A program made the position numbers and the translations under genes. This document shows positions 28,148 to 36,907 of a stretch of 64,000 bases of DNA, piece after piece. The stretch comes from CAZADA01 sp964636945. Lineage in GTDB: Bacteria > Pseudomonadota > Alphaproteobacteria > Caulobacterales > Maricaulaceae. Under the pieces are notes generated by a model that had not been told where the DNA came from, made no database searches, and saw only the letters and a program-made list of their open reading frames with translations. Every line of letters starts with the position of its first letter. The stretch's first letter is position 1. The stretch covers positions 10,299 to 74,298 of the forward strand of contig CAZWVH010000002.1 of NCBI GenBank assembly GCA_964636945.1. The letters are read 5' to 3'.

Positions 28148-28519
28148 ATGCCGCTTTACGAGCACGTGTTCATTGCACGTCAAGATATTTCCAGCCAGCA
28201 GACCGACGAACTGGCTGAAGAATTTAGCAAGATCCTCACCGACAATGGCGCTGAAATCATCAAGACCGAGTCTTGGGGTTTGCGCTCACTGCAGTATCGG
28301 ATCAAGAAAAACCGCAAGGGCCATTACATGCTTTTGGGCGTGAATGCTCCGCCAGAGGCCATTGCGGAGCTTGAACGTCAGCAGCGCATCCATGACGACA
28401 TTCTTCGCTATATGACGGTCAAAGTGGATGAGATCGACACCGACTCGCCCTCGCCCATCCTGTCGAAACGCGAAGAGCGCCGTAAGCGCGACCGCGATGG
28501 CGACTCACGCGGCGACTGA
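28148..28519 (+). CDS. rpsF: 30S ribosomal protein S6
   Basis: Binds 16S rRNA with S18 on the platform of the small subunit. The 123-residue protein begins PLYEHVFIARQDIS and contains GLRSLQYRIKKNRKGHYMLL, the family core, with a charged C-terminal tail. The frame runs upstream to 27968, but AAGGGAGAG lies just before ATG 28148, which also matches the family start. The 242 bases back to fabD hold no gene; they should carry the operon promoter (TTGACG at 27946 is one weak -35 candidate) and the leader hairpin. Confidence 0.96.
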   Translation: MPLYEHVFIARQDISSQQTDELAEEFSKILTDNGAEIIKTESWGLRSLQYRIKKNRKGHYMLLGVNAPPEAIAELERQQRIHDDILRYMTVKVDEIDTDSPSPILSKREERRKRDRDGDSRGD

Positions 28520-28554
28520 TCGCACAGCGCCGCAACATAACGAGAGCAAATATT

Positions 28555-28812
28555 ATGGTTGATCGTCTCAACATTACCAATCTTCCCCAGCGCCGGGCGT
28601 TTAGCCGACGCCGGAAAGTGTGCCCCTTCTCTTCGGACAAAGCTCCGAAGATTGACTATAAAGACCCCAAGCTTCTGCAGCGCTATCTGTCCGAGCGCGG
28701 CAAAATCGTGCCCTCGCGCATCACTGCCGTGTCCCAAAAGAAGCAACGTGAACTGGCCCGGGCCATCAAACGTGCGCGCTATTTGGCGCTGTTGCCCTAC
28801 GCTGTGGATTAA
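28555..28812 (+). CDS. rpsR: 30S ribosomal protein S18
   Basis: Platform protein of the 30S subunit that forms a heterodimer with S6. The 85-residue sequence has RRKVCPFSS, DYKDPKLLQRYLSERGKIVPSRIT and the basic KRARYLALLPY tail. It lies 35 bases after rpsF and 11 before rplI, one operon. Confidence 0.97.
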   Translation: MVDRLNITNLPQRRAFSRRRKVCPFSSDKAPKIDYKDPKLLQRYLSERGKIVPSRITAVSQKKQRELARAIKRARYLALLPYAVD

Positions 28813-28823
28813 GGAGCGCAAAC

Positions 28824-29471
28824 ATGAATGTCATTCTGTTAGAGCGCGTCGAATCGCTGGGCGGCATGGGCGATGAAGTCAAAGTCAAAGATGGCTATGC
28901 GCGAAATTTCCTCCTTCCAAAGGGCAAAGCCCTGCGGGCAACCGAGGAGAACCGCCAAAGATTCGAACGCGAACGCGATGTGTTGGAAAAGCTCAATGCC
29001 GAGCGTCGTGACGCCGCCTCCGGCCTCGCCAACGGCTTGGACGGGGAATCCATTGTTTTGATCCGACAAGCTGGCGAAAGCGGTCAGCTGTATGGTTCGG
29101 TCACCGCGCGCGACATCGCCGAGGCGGTGTCCACAGATGGACGCAGCGTCACCCGCGGCCAAGTGGCCATCGACGCTCCGATCAAGGCCATCGGCGTTCA
29201 TCCCGTGAAAATCAGGCTCCACCCAGAAGTGGTCGCCGAAGTTTCTGTGAATGTGGCCCGCACGCCAGATGAGGCTGATCGCCAAGCACGCGGCGAGGAC
29301 GTCATCGCATCTCAAGCCGATGAGGACCGCGCCATCGCCGAAGCGCAGGCCGCGGAATTGTTCGAAGCCAACGCTGAGCGCGAAGGCTTTGGGACGGATG
29401 GAGAATCGCCATCGTCCGCCGACGAAGGGGATGCTCCGTCCCCAGATGGTGAATCAGATTCCACCACCTGA
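28824..29471 (+). CDS. rplI: 50S ribosomal protein L9
   Basis: L9 bridges the base of the L1 stalk and limits ribosome slippage. The N-terminal domain MNVILLERVESLGGMGDEV with GYARNFLLPKGKA is canonical, and the C-terminal domain ends with the VKIRLHPEVVAEVSV strand pattern. At 215 residues it is longer than the 148-residue E. coli protein because of an acidic Ser/Asp/Pro-rich tail of about 60 residues, a common feature in alphaproteobacteria. A strong terminator follows. Confidence 0.96.
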   Translation: MNVILLERVESLGGMGDEVKVKDGYARNFLLPKGKALRATEENRQRFERERDVLEKLNAERRDAASGLANGLDGESIVLIRQAGESGQLYGSVTARDIAEAVSTDGRSVTRGQVAIDAPIKAIGVHPVKIRLHPEVVAEVSVNVARTPDEADRQARGEDVIASQADEDRAIAEAQAAELFEANAEREGFGTDGESPSSADEGDAPSPDGESDSTT

Positions 29472-29500
29472 CCGTCATCATTTAACGCTTCATTAACCAC

Positions 29501-29536
29501 GCGCGTCGCCTTCTACGGGCGACGCGCTGGTCTTAT
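29501..29536 (+). terminator. Rho-independent terminator of the rpsF-rpsR-rplI operon
   Basis: A perfect ten-base stem, GCGCGTCGCC (29501-29510) with GGCGACGCGC (29518-29527), closes a seven-base loop and is followed by the T-rich TGGTCTTATTT. It lies 30 bases after the rplI stop and separates the ribosomal operon from dnaB. Confidence 0.75.
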
Positions 29537-29633
29537 TTGAGAAGCGCCGCCCAATTAGGCTGACCTGGGAAAAGTCTTTGTGTCGCTTGGGTTTTGGCGA
29601 AAACCGTTCGGCGCGTCGAGTATGGAGACGTAC

Positions 29634-31157
29634 ATGCCCGACGGACATTTGTTTGCTAATGGCGAGGCCGCGGCCTCCGACTTCGTTCCGCACAATATCG
29701 ACGCGGAACAGGCGATTCTTGGCGCTATTTTGAGCGACAATGAGTGCTTGCACCGTGTGGAAGACGTGTTGCGTTCCGAGCACTTTTACGACCCGATTCA
29801 CGGCCGAATTTTCGACGCCGCGCGCGCATTGGTCAATCGCAATGACGTGGCCGACGCCATCACACTCGGCCCATTTGCCGATCAGGATGAAGGCTTGAGC
29901 GCGTTGGGCGGCGGCGATTACCTGGTGGAGTTGATGGCCGGTGCGTGCTCCACCGCCACTGCCGTTGAATACGGCAAATTTCTGCGCGACCTGGCTTTGC
30001 GTCGGGAACTGATTCGCGTGGGCGGCGACATCGAACATGATGCGCGCGGCGACCAGGACGCCCCTGCTCCCGAGCTGTTGGAGCGCGCTGAGCGCAGCCT
30101 GTTCTCGCTCGCTGAAACCGGCCGGGCCAATCGTGGTTTCGTCAAATTTGTGGACGCCCTGACCACATCGGTCAAGATGATCGACGCGGCCTATAAGCGT
30201 GAAGGGCACTTGTCGGGGCTATCGACGGGATTTTCTGATCTCGACCGATTGCTCGGCGGGTTGCATCCGTCTGACCTCATTATTCTTGCCGGCCGTCCCT
30301 CCATGGGCAAAACCGCATTGGCCACGAACATCGCGTTCAACATTGCGAAGAAATACCGTGCCGAAGCCGGCGAAGACGGCAAGGCGAAAGCGGCGGACGG
30401 CGGCGTTGTGGCGTTCTTCTCCCTGGAAATGTCGTCAGAGCAATTGGCGACCCGTATCTTATCGCAGGAATCGGGCATCAGCTCGCACTTCCTGCGCACC
30501 GGTGAGATCGAGCCGCATCAATTTGAAGACGTGGTTGAGGCCGCTGGACGTATTGAGCGCGCGCCGCTGCACATTGATGACACGGGCGGCATCTCCATCG
30601 GACAGCTGGCCGCGCGTGCGCGTCGCCTCAAACGCACGGTCGGTCTCGATCTGATCGTGGTGGACTACCTTCAGTTGGTCACTGGGTCCGGTGGACGCGG
30701 CGGAGATTCCAACCGTGTACAAGAAGTCACTGAGGTTACCCAAGGACTTAAGGCCATGGCGAAGGACCTTAATGTCCCCGTGTTGGCGCTCGCCCAGCTG
30801 TCACGCCAAGTGGAGCAGCGCGATGACAAGCGCCCGCAACTCTCAGACCTGCGCGAATCTGGCTCGATCGAGCAGGACGCGGACGCCGTCATGTTTGTGT
30901 TCCGCGAGGAATACTATGTGAAACGCCGCGAACCACGGCCCGACCACGCCGACTACGCTGAGTGGGAAGACGAAATGAACCGAGTGCGCAACCGCGCGGA
31001 GATCATCATTTCCAAGCAGCGCCATGGCCCCATTGACACAGTCGAAGTGCAATTTGACCAGCGTTTGACCCGGTTCAGTGATCTTGCGCCCGAGGACCGC
31101 TATCCGCAGGTTGAGAATGCTGCTGCGCCAAAAGCGCCAGCGCCCAGCCTTGGCTAG
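29634..31157 (+). CDS. dnaB: Replicative DNA helicase DnaB
   Basis: Hexameric 5'-3' helicase that unwinds DNA at the fork. The 507-residue protein has the N-terminal helical domain (HNIDAEQAILGAIL), a linker, and the RecA-like domain with Walker A GRPSMGKTAL, LEMSSEQLATRI, Walker B LIVVDYLQL and LSDLRESGSIEQDAD. GTG 29580 and ATG 29622 are also in frame; I chose ATG 29634 because GGAG at 29624-29627 lies six bases upstream. No sign of an intein. Confidence 0.95.
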   Translation: MPDGHLFANGEAAASDFVPHNIDAEQAILGAILSDNECLHRVEDVLRSEHFYDPIHGRIFDAARALVNRNDVADAITLGPFADQDEGLSALGGGDYLVELMAGACSTATAVEYGKFLRDLALRRELIRVGGDIEHDARGDQDAPAPELLERAERSLFSLAETGRANRGFVKFVDALTTSVKMIDAAYKREGHLSGLSTGFSDLDRLLGGLHPSDLIILAGRPSMGKTALATNIAFNIAKKYRAEAGEDGKAKAADGGVVAFFSLEMSSEQLATRILSQESGISSHFLRTGEIEPHQFEDVVEAAGRIERAPLHIDDTGGISIGQLAARARRLKRTVGLDLIVVDYLQLVTGSGGRGGDSNRVQEVTEVTQGLKAMAKDLNVPVLALAQLSRQVEQRDDKRPQLSDLRESGSIEQDADAVMFVFREEYYVKRREPRPDHADYAEWEDEMNRVRNRAEIIISKQRHGPIDTVEVQFDQRLTRFSDLAPEDRYPQVENAAAPKAPAPSLG

Positions 31158-31235
31158 ATTTTGGGCCAGGGTCTAGGCTAGCGCTGACTCACCAGAACGC
31201 TTGATCGCGCGCATGAGAGGCGGGAATGTGTGCAC

Positions 31236-32414
31236 ATGCACAATCCACCTTCTGTCCGCGCCACACGACGTCCTGACGTCCCCTGTGCAACGCGGGACTG
31301 CGCCCAGCCGCATTTGACCATTGATCTTGATGCGCTGCGGGCGAACTACCGCGCGGCGGGCCAAGCGTGTTCTCCCGCAAAAACCGGCGCTGCGGTCAAA
31401 GCTAACGCCTATGGGCTGGGCATTGCGCCGGTGGCGCGCGCCTTGTGCGCGGAAGGGTGCGAGACCTTCTTTGTGGCGACCACAATCGAGGGCGCGGAGC
31501 TGCGGCAGTGTTTGGCGCCTGCGGCGCTTCCAGAAATTTTCATCCTGGACGGCGTGCAGGCGGGTGAGTGGGCCATTGCGTTTGAGCACGGCCTGTCGCC
31601 CGTCATCAATTCAAGCCAACAGCTTCGCACCTGGCTCAAAGCGCGGGCTGAGCAAAACAGTGATCTTTGCGCGGCGATCCATGTGGACACCGGCATGAAC
31701 CGGCTGGGCTTTCGATTTGATGACTTTGCCCAAGTCCTGAACGCGCCCGACGCCTTGCGCAACGCCAATATCACAATGGTGATGAGTCATTTGGCGTGCG
31801 CGGATACGCCTGATCACCCCATGAACCGAAAACAATTGAAGCACTTTCGCGAGATCGTCGCACTCGTTTCAGCAACCAACCCGGAAATCCGCTTCAGCCT
31901 CGCCAATTCGGGCGGCGTGTTTATGGGCCCAGACTTTGGTTTTGATCTGACCCGCCCAGGCATCGCGCTCTATGGCGGCCTGCCCCACTTGAACCGCGAG
32001 CATGTCATGCGGCCGGTCGCGAGCCTCACTGCTCCCATCCTACAATTCAGTGAAGTTCACCCCGGTGAGTCGGTTGGCTATGGCGCTGAATTCACCGCCT
32101 CCTCTACGCGGCGCACCGCGACTGTGGCGTTGGGTTATGCCGACGGCTTCTTGCGCAGCGGCGCCCATGGCGGCTATGGGTTCTATGACAATGTGCGCAC
32201 TCCAATTCTGGGACGCGTTTCGATGGATCTCATCGTGGTGGACATGACCGACGCGCCTCCAGCAATTGAGGGCGAACAGATCGAATTTTTAGGGCCCCAT
32301 GTCCTGCTGGACGATGTCGCCGACATTGCCGGCACTGCGGCCTATGAGGTGCTCACGCGCCTGGGTCCAAGATGTATGCGGACGTATTTGGGGGAGGTCG
32401 CGTGGCCGTCATAA
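31236..32414 (+). CDS. alr: Alanine racemase
   Basis: PLP enzyme that makes D-alanine for peptidoglycan. The 392-residue protein has the PLP lysine in AAVKANAYGLG (Lys55), VDTGMNRLGF, the second catalytic Tyr in SVGYGAEFTA, and LGRVSMDLIVVD. The frame also allows GTG 31230; the ATG two codons later has the better spacing to GGGA at 31222. mlaE starts inside its last codons (13-base overlap), which links a cell-wall gene to a lipid-transport gene. Confidence 0.95.
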   Translation: MHNPPSVRATRRPDVPCATRDCAQPHLTIDLDALRANYRAAGQACSPAKTGAAVKANAYGLGIAPVARALCAEGCETFFVATTIEGAELRQCLAPAALPEIFILDGVQAGEWAIAFEHGLSPVINSSQQLRTWLKARAEQNSDLCAAIHVDTGMNRLGFRFDDFAQVLNAPDALRNANITMVMSHLACADTPDHPMNRKQLKHFREIVALVSATNPEIRFSLANSGGVFMGPDFGFDLTRPGIALYGGLPHLNREHVMRPVASLTAPILQFSEVHPGESVGYGAEFTASSTRRTATVALGYADGFLRSGAHGGYGFYDNVRTPILGRVSMDLIVVDMTDAPPAIEGEQIEFLGPHVLLDDVADIAGTAAYEVLTRLGPRCMRTYLGEVAWPS

Positions 32415-33193
32415 GCGCAGTTTTGTCGCCAGTGCGATCTGTCGGCGCCGCGGTGCTCGGTACGTGCCAGTCAGCTGGCGCGATCACCCTGTTTGCCGTT
32501 CATGCGGTGGCCTGCATCTTTAGCGCGCCAATTTTTGGCGGCCAACTCATCCGGCAGCTGGTCCGCATTGGCTATTTCTCGCTCCCGGTGGTGGGATTGA
32601 CCGCCATATTCACGGGCGCGTCGCTGGCCATCAACACCGTGTCGGGCAGCGGTGATCAGGCCGAGCTCATCTTACCCAACATCATCAGCTTCGGCATTAT
32701 CCGCGAGTTGGGGCCGGTCATTGCCGCCTTGATGCTCGCGGGCCGAGTGTCGGCAGCCATCGCCGCTGAACTTGGCACCATGCGCGTGACCGAACAAATC
32801 GACGCGCTCACCACCCTATCCACAGATCCATTTCGCTATCTGGTGGCGCCGCGGATTGCGGCCGGCGTAATCGCCTTGCCACTATTGGTCATTGTCGCCG
32901 ACCTGCTCGGCATTTTTGGTGGTTTTTTGATTGCCACACAAATCCTGGACATGGGCGGGGCGACATTCGTCAATCGCGTGCGTGACGCCATGGATGCGGG
33001 AGACGTCCTCACCGGCTTGTTCAAAGCAGGCGTGTTCGGGTTTTTGCTGACCTTGATGGGCTGCTATCACGGTTATCTCAGCCGGGGCGGCGCACAGGGC
33101 GTGGGCCGGGCCACCACCAATGCAGTCTCTTCGGCAATGATCTTGATCATCGCGGCAAACTTCATCATCGGCAGGATATTCGTGGGCGCATGA
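32402..33193 (+). CDS. mlaE: ABC transporter permease of the MlaE family
   Basis: MlaE permeases (DUF140) work with MlaF and an MCE-domain MlaD to move phospholipids between the membranes. The 263-residue protein has five to six hydrophobic segments and the family motifs ELGPVIAALMLAGRVSAAIAA and AELGTMRVTEQIDAL. It starts at GTG 32402, preceded by GGGGGAGG and overlapping the alr stop. No mlaD, mlaC or mlaB homologue is in this window. Confidence 0.92.
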   Translation: MAVISAVLSPVRSVGAAVLGTCQSAGAITLFAVHAVACIFSAPIFGGQLIRQLVRIGYFSLPVVGLTAIFTGASLAINTVSGSGDQAELILPNIISFGIIRELGPVIAALMLAGRVSAAIAAELGTMRVTEQIDALTTLSTDPFRYLVAPRIAAGVIALPLLVIVADLLGIFGGFLIATQILDMGGATFVNRVRDAMDAGDVLTGLFKAGVFGFLLTLMGCYHGYLSRGGAQGVGRATTNAVSSAMILIIAANFIIGRIFVGA

Positions 33194-33963
33194 CGACGTT
33201 TAAATTGTCCGTTCACGGGCTGAAGAAAGCCTTCGGCCCGAAAAAAGTACTCAATGGCTTCGACCTTGACGTAGCCGAGGGGCAATCGATCGTCATCATT
33301 GGCGGTTCAGGCACCGGCAAGTCCGTGGCGCTTAAATGCATTCTCGGCCTGATTACGCCCGATGCCGGGGAAATCCTTGTGGACGGGGAAGACATTACAA
33401 AACTGAAGGCCAGCGAACGTCGCGAACGCATGGCCAAATTTGGCATGCTGTTTCAAGGCGGCGCTCTGTTTGACAGCCTGAAGATTTGGGAAAACGTGGC
33501 CTTCCGTCTCATTCACGCCGACGGCGTCCACCGGGGCGAGGCGCGCGAACGCGCGATCGAAGCGCTCGGTCAAGTCAATCTGCCGCCGGAGACGGCTGAT
33601 CTGCGACCGGCCGAGCTATCGGGAGGGATGCAGAAACGGGTGAGCCTGGCGCGCGCCATCGCCGCACGCCCTGAGATCATCTTTTTCGACGAACCCACCA
33701 CCGGTCTTGATCCCATCACCGCTGACGTGATCAACGACTTAATCGTCAAACAGGTCAAGGCATTGGGCGCTTCGGCCGTGTCAATCACCCATGATATGGC
33801 CTCAGCGCGCAAGATTGCCGACGACATCGCGATGATCTATGGCGGCGAAATAATCTGGCGCGGGCCGGCTGCGGATATCGAAAATTCGGGCAATGATTAC
33901 GTGGATCAATTCATCCATGGTCACGCAGACGGCCCCATCAAGGTCGACGCGCGCCGCGCCTAA
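33190..33963 (+). CDS. mlaF: ABC transporter ATP-binding protein of the MlaF family
   Basis: ATPase for the MlaE permease, with which it overlaps by ATGA. The 257-residue protein has Walker A GGSGTGKS, signature ELSGGMQKRVSLARAIA, Walker B EIIFFDEPTTGLDP and the switch His in SITHDM. The GGMQKR form of the signature and the long C-terminal YVDQFIHGHADG tail are typical of MlaF. A terminator-like hairpin follows 20 bases later. Confidence 0.93.
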   Translation: MTTFKLSVHGLKKAFGPKKVLNGFDLDVAEGQSIVIIGGSGTGKSVALKCILGLITPDAGEILVDGEDITKLKASERRERMAKFGMLFQGGALFDSLKIWENVAFRLIHADGVHRGEARERAIEALGQVNLPPETADLRPAELSGGMQKRVSLARAIAARPEIIFFDEPTTGLDPITADVINDLIVKQVKALGASAVSITHDMASARKIADDIAMIYGGEIIWRGPAADIENSGNDYVDQFIHGHADGPIKVDARRA

Positions 33964-33983
33964 CGCAATCCCAGCCTCAGGAC

Positions 33984-34014
33984 ATTCCAGCACGTCAGTT
34001 GGTGCAGGAATTTT
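33984..34014 (+). terminator. Terminator after mlaF
   Basis: ATTCC (33984-33988) and GCAC (33990-33993) pair with GTGC (34002-34005) and GGAAT (34007-34011), with one A-A mismatch and an eight-base loop, followed by TTT. It lies between the convergent genes mlaF and ialB. Confidence 0.55.
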
Positions 34015-34070
34015 GCGCGTCCCGACGCAGGGGCTGGGCGCCATTCACGTCACACCGACCGCTTTACCGA

Positions 34071-34604
34071 TTAACCGGGTGAGATCTGATTAAACGCAGC
34101 TGTGAACCCAATCAGCGTCACGGGAAGCTGTACGCCCTGGCCATCGGCCCTGCGAAATCCGATTTTCATCGTGTTGCCGGCTTTCATCTCAGTGATCTGT
34201 TGCGGCTCCATTTGAAACTGCGACAAGCAGCCATTGGGATCGCACACGCTAAAGGGCGCGTTGCCCGTGCGCCCATCATCCACCTGTAGCAGCAGCCCAG
34301 CAGGCAACAATACGCCCAGCGGCACCCTGATTAGGGCCGTCGGAGCACCGGATTGCCCGGGCGGGTAGAAAATTGTGAAATCGAAAATCGGTCGTTGGTT
34401 TTCTGGATCGAGCAAAATCTGCGTCATCCGGCAGATCTCAGGAGCTCCGGCGACGGGTGCGCCGCAATCCACGGTCCATTGGCCAGGTGTGGGCATGGCG
34501 GGTGTTTCTTGAGCCAAACTGGGTGACCCGGCAATCATCGCCATACAGGTGGACACGGCAAAAGCGCGAAGTGCGCCATGGATGTTCCGCCAACTGAGTG
34601 TCAT
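34071..34604 (-). CDS. Invasion-associated locus B (IalB) family protein
   Basis: A 177-residue exported protein with a signal peptide ending in PSLAQ. The IalB pattern is visible: TPGQWTVDCG, EICRMTQILLD, RVPLGVLLPAGLLLQVD, PFSVCDPNGCLSQF and MKAGNTMKIGF. Four cysteines (two before and two after the middle) probably form disulfides in the periplasm. IalB was named for Bartonella invasion, but the family is general in free-living alphaproteobacteria, so no virulence role follows. Confidence 0.88.
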   Translation of the reverse strand: MTLSWRNIHGALRAFAVSTCMAMIAGSPSLAQETPAMPTPGQWTVDCGAPVAGAPEICRMTQILLDPENQRPIFDFTIFYPPGQSGAPTALIRVPLGVLLPAGLLLQVDDGRTGNAPFSVCDPNGCLSQFQMEPQQITEMKAGNTMKIGFRRADGQGVQLPVTLIGFTAAFNQISPG

Positions 34605-34908
34605 GAACAGTGTTCCTCATTGCAAAACCTCCGACGATCGTCGCCGGAAGGTCGGTGTTCAACTCTGCCCCGAGTGTGCCGCGTGCGGGCCTTGATTGCG
34701 CTCACGCTCAACATGAGTGGCGCGTCTGGTCAACCGGTCTTTGGCGCCATCCGTGTTACGGATTTTTGGACTAAGCCACGCAAAAGTTGCGATCTCCAAT
34801 ACCTATTCTCTCCGAAATCCAGCGTTGAGTCGAGCCAAGCTGTGCACTGCAAGGACCGCGGGCATCTGCACGCTGGCGCGAATCAGCAAGGCGGGTTAGG
34901 CCTCGCCC
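34605..34908. other. Divergent spacer between ialB and radA
   Basis: 304 bases without a gene I can support. A 60-codon frame at 34717-34899 has no family resemblance and no Shine-Dalgarno. The region should carry the promoters of the two flanking genes, but I could not identify clear -35/-10 pairs. No tRNA or strong hairpin is seen. Confidence 0.5.
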
Positions 34909-36285
34909 ATGCCGGGAGTTTCACAATTTGTCTGTCAATCATGTGGCGATGTTCGGGCCAAATGGTCAGGACGGTGCGATGCGTGTGGCGAGTGGAACTC
35001 CATTGTGGAAGAAGCCGTCGCTGCACCGGCGGGCGCAGGAGCCAAAGCTGGAGGCAAACGGCGGTCGCGCTCCTCTGGAGTTGAGTTTCAATCGCTGGAA
35101 GGCGTGGGCGCGGAACAGCCAAGGCGCGCCACAGGAATCGCCGAGCTTGATCGCGCCTTGGGCGGTGGTGTTGTCCCCGCCTCAGCCCTATTGCTTGGCG
35201 GCGATCCGGGAATCGGAAAGTCCACGTTGCTTTTGCAGGCTGCGGCGCAACTTGCGCAACACGGGGCCAGCGTGGCTTATATTTCCGGTGAAGAGGCCAT
35301 TGACCAAGTCCGGGCCCGCGCTGCGCGCATGGGGCTCTCCGACGCCCCCGTGAAACTGGGCGCTGAGACGGCTTTGGCTCCCATTCTCGACGGACTGACC
35401 GCTGAACGGCCGGATATCGCCATCATCGATTCCGTGCAAACGCTTTGGACTGACGCCATTCCGGCCGCCCCCGGCTCAGTGGGCCAGGTGCGCGCATGCG
35501 CCTATGAGCTGGTGCGCTTCGCCAAAACCAAAAATTGCGCCGTGTTTCTGGTGGGCCATGTCACAAAGGACGGGCAAATCGCCGGCCCGCGCGTGCTCGA
35601 GCACATGGTCGACACCGTGCTGTATTTCGAAGGCGACCGCAGTCACCAATTTCGCATCCTGCGCGTGGTCAAGAATCGCTTTGGCGCGACCGACGAAATC
35701 GGCGTGTTTGAAATGGCTCAAGATGGATTGCGTGAAGTGCTCAATCCCTCAGCGTCGTTTCTACAAGACCGAAGCGATGGCGTTTCTGGATCGGTTGTGT
35801 TTGCAGGACTAGAAGGCACCCGACCGGTGCTGGTCGAGTTTCAGGCCCTCGTGGCCCAAGCGGAGTTCGGCGCCCCGCGTCGGGCGGTAGTTGGATGGGA
35901 CTCCGGGCGCTTGGCCATGGTGTTGGCTGTCCTCGACGCGCGATGCGGACTTTCCTTCGCAAGCCGCGACGTGTACTTGAATGTGGCGGGCGGTTTGCGT
36001 GTCAGCGAACCGGCTGCAGACTTGGCGGTCGCCGCCGCCCTTGCTTCGGCTTCGTTTGATGCGCCGCTGCCAAGGGATGTGACGGCCTTTGGTGAGATAA
36101 GCCTCTCAGGTGACGTGCGGTCAGTCGCCAGACCGGACGCACGGCTCAAAGAGGCGGAAAAACTTGGGTTCTCCATGGCTGTCGCCCCCGAAGGCGCAGC
36201 TGGCGGAAGCTCAAACGTCGTGGTGCGGCCGGTGAGCTCCCTCACCGATCTCATCACACAGATCGAAAGCGAGAACTGGGCGTAG
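34909..36285 (+). CDS. radA: DNA repair protein RadA
   Basis: RecA-related helicase that processes recombination intermediates. The 458-residue protein has the N-terminal zinc finger (CQSCG ... CDACG), Walker A GGDPGIGKSTL, the RadA-specific KNRFGATDEIGVF motif, and a C-terminal Lon-protease-like domain (AVAAALASASF, GEISLSGDVRSV). All expected parts are present. Confidence 0.96.
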   Translation: MPGVSQFVCQSCGDVRAKWSGRCDACGEWNSIVEEAVAAPAGAGAKAGGKRRSRSSGVEFQSLEGVGAEQPRRATGIAELDRALGGGVVPASALLLGGDPGIGKSTLLLQAAAQLAQHGASVAYISGEEAIDQVRARAARMGLSDAPVKLGAETALAPILDGLTAERPDIAIIDSVQTLWTDAIPAAPGSVGQVRACAYELVRFAKTKNCAVFLVGHVTKDGQIAGPRVLEHMVDTVLYFEGDRSHQFRILRVVKNRFGATDEIGVFEMAQDGLREVLNPSASFLQDRSDGVSGSVVFAGLEGTRPVLVEFQALVAQAEFGAPRRAVVGWDSGRLAMVLAVLDARCGLSFASRDVYLNVAGGLRVSEPAADLAVAAALASASFDAPLPRDVTAFGEISLSGDVRSVARPDARLKEAEKLGFSMAVAPEGAAGGSSNVVVRPVSSLTDLITQIESENWA

Positions 36286-36322
36286 GGGACGCTTGGGGTC
36301 GTATGAGCACGGGGACGTAGGC

Positions 36323-36847
36323 ATGCCGGGAACTGTTTTTGACGGTATCTTTATTGGGCTCGTATTGATTTCGAGCATTTTAGCGTTCGCGCGCGGTTTT
36401 GTGCGCGAATTGTTATCCGCCGCCGCAGTAATCGCCGCTGCGCTCGGCGCGGTTTGGAGCTTTGACGCGCTCCAGGAAGGCGCACGCGCAGCAATTGGCG
36501 GAGATGCTGTCCCCAATTGGGTGCCGGACTTGATTGTGATCGTGGGTGTCTTTTTGGTGATTTACGTGGCTGTGACGGTGGTCACCGCATCGATTTCCAG
36601 TGTGGTGCATCGCTCAGATCAGATTGGGTTCATTGACCGGACAATTGGACTTGTGTTCGGCGTGGCGCGCGGCGTCATCGTCGCGGCCCTGATGCTGATT
36701 GTGATCTATGGCTTTGTGCCTGACAGCGAAGTTCAAGAGAGCGTTCCCGAAGCAGCGACGTACGAAATCGCCAAATCTGCGGCCGAACTCATACAACCAA
36801 TCTTCCCCGAAGACTCGAGTGTCCGAGATATCGAGTTTCCAGACTGA
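36323..36847 (+). CDS. cvpA: CvpA family membrane protein
   Basis: A 174-residue inner-membrane protein with about four hydrophobic segments and the CvpA signature FDGIFIGLVLISSILAFARGF followed by VRELLS. CvpA is needed for colicin V production in E. coli and for resistance to membrane stress; its molecular role is unsettled. It lies between radA and purF, as in many proteobacteria. Translation from TTG 36293 is possible in principle, but ATG 36323 fits the family. Confidence 0.88.
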   Translation: MPGTVFDGIFIGLVLISSILAFARGFVRELLSAAAVIAAALGAVWSFDALQEGARAAIGGDAVPNWVPDLIVIVGVFLVIYVAVTVVTASISSVVHRSDQIGFIDRTIGLVFGVARGVIVAALMLIVIYGFVPDSEVQESVPEAATYEIAKSAAELIQPIFPEDSSVRDIEFPD

Positions 36848-36907
36848 CAGAACACGCCTACATATGGCGCGAGGGCAAACATTGGCGCGTTGCGAAGGAG
36901 CGAGGCC

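Noticed and set aside
34717..34899. 60-codon frame in the ialB-radA spacer
   Set aside because: No Shine-Dalgarno, no family, and codon use unlike the neighbours.
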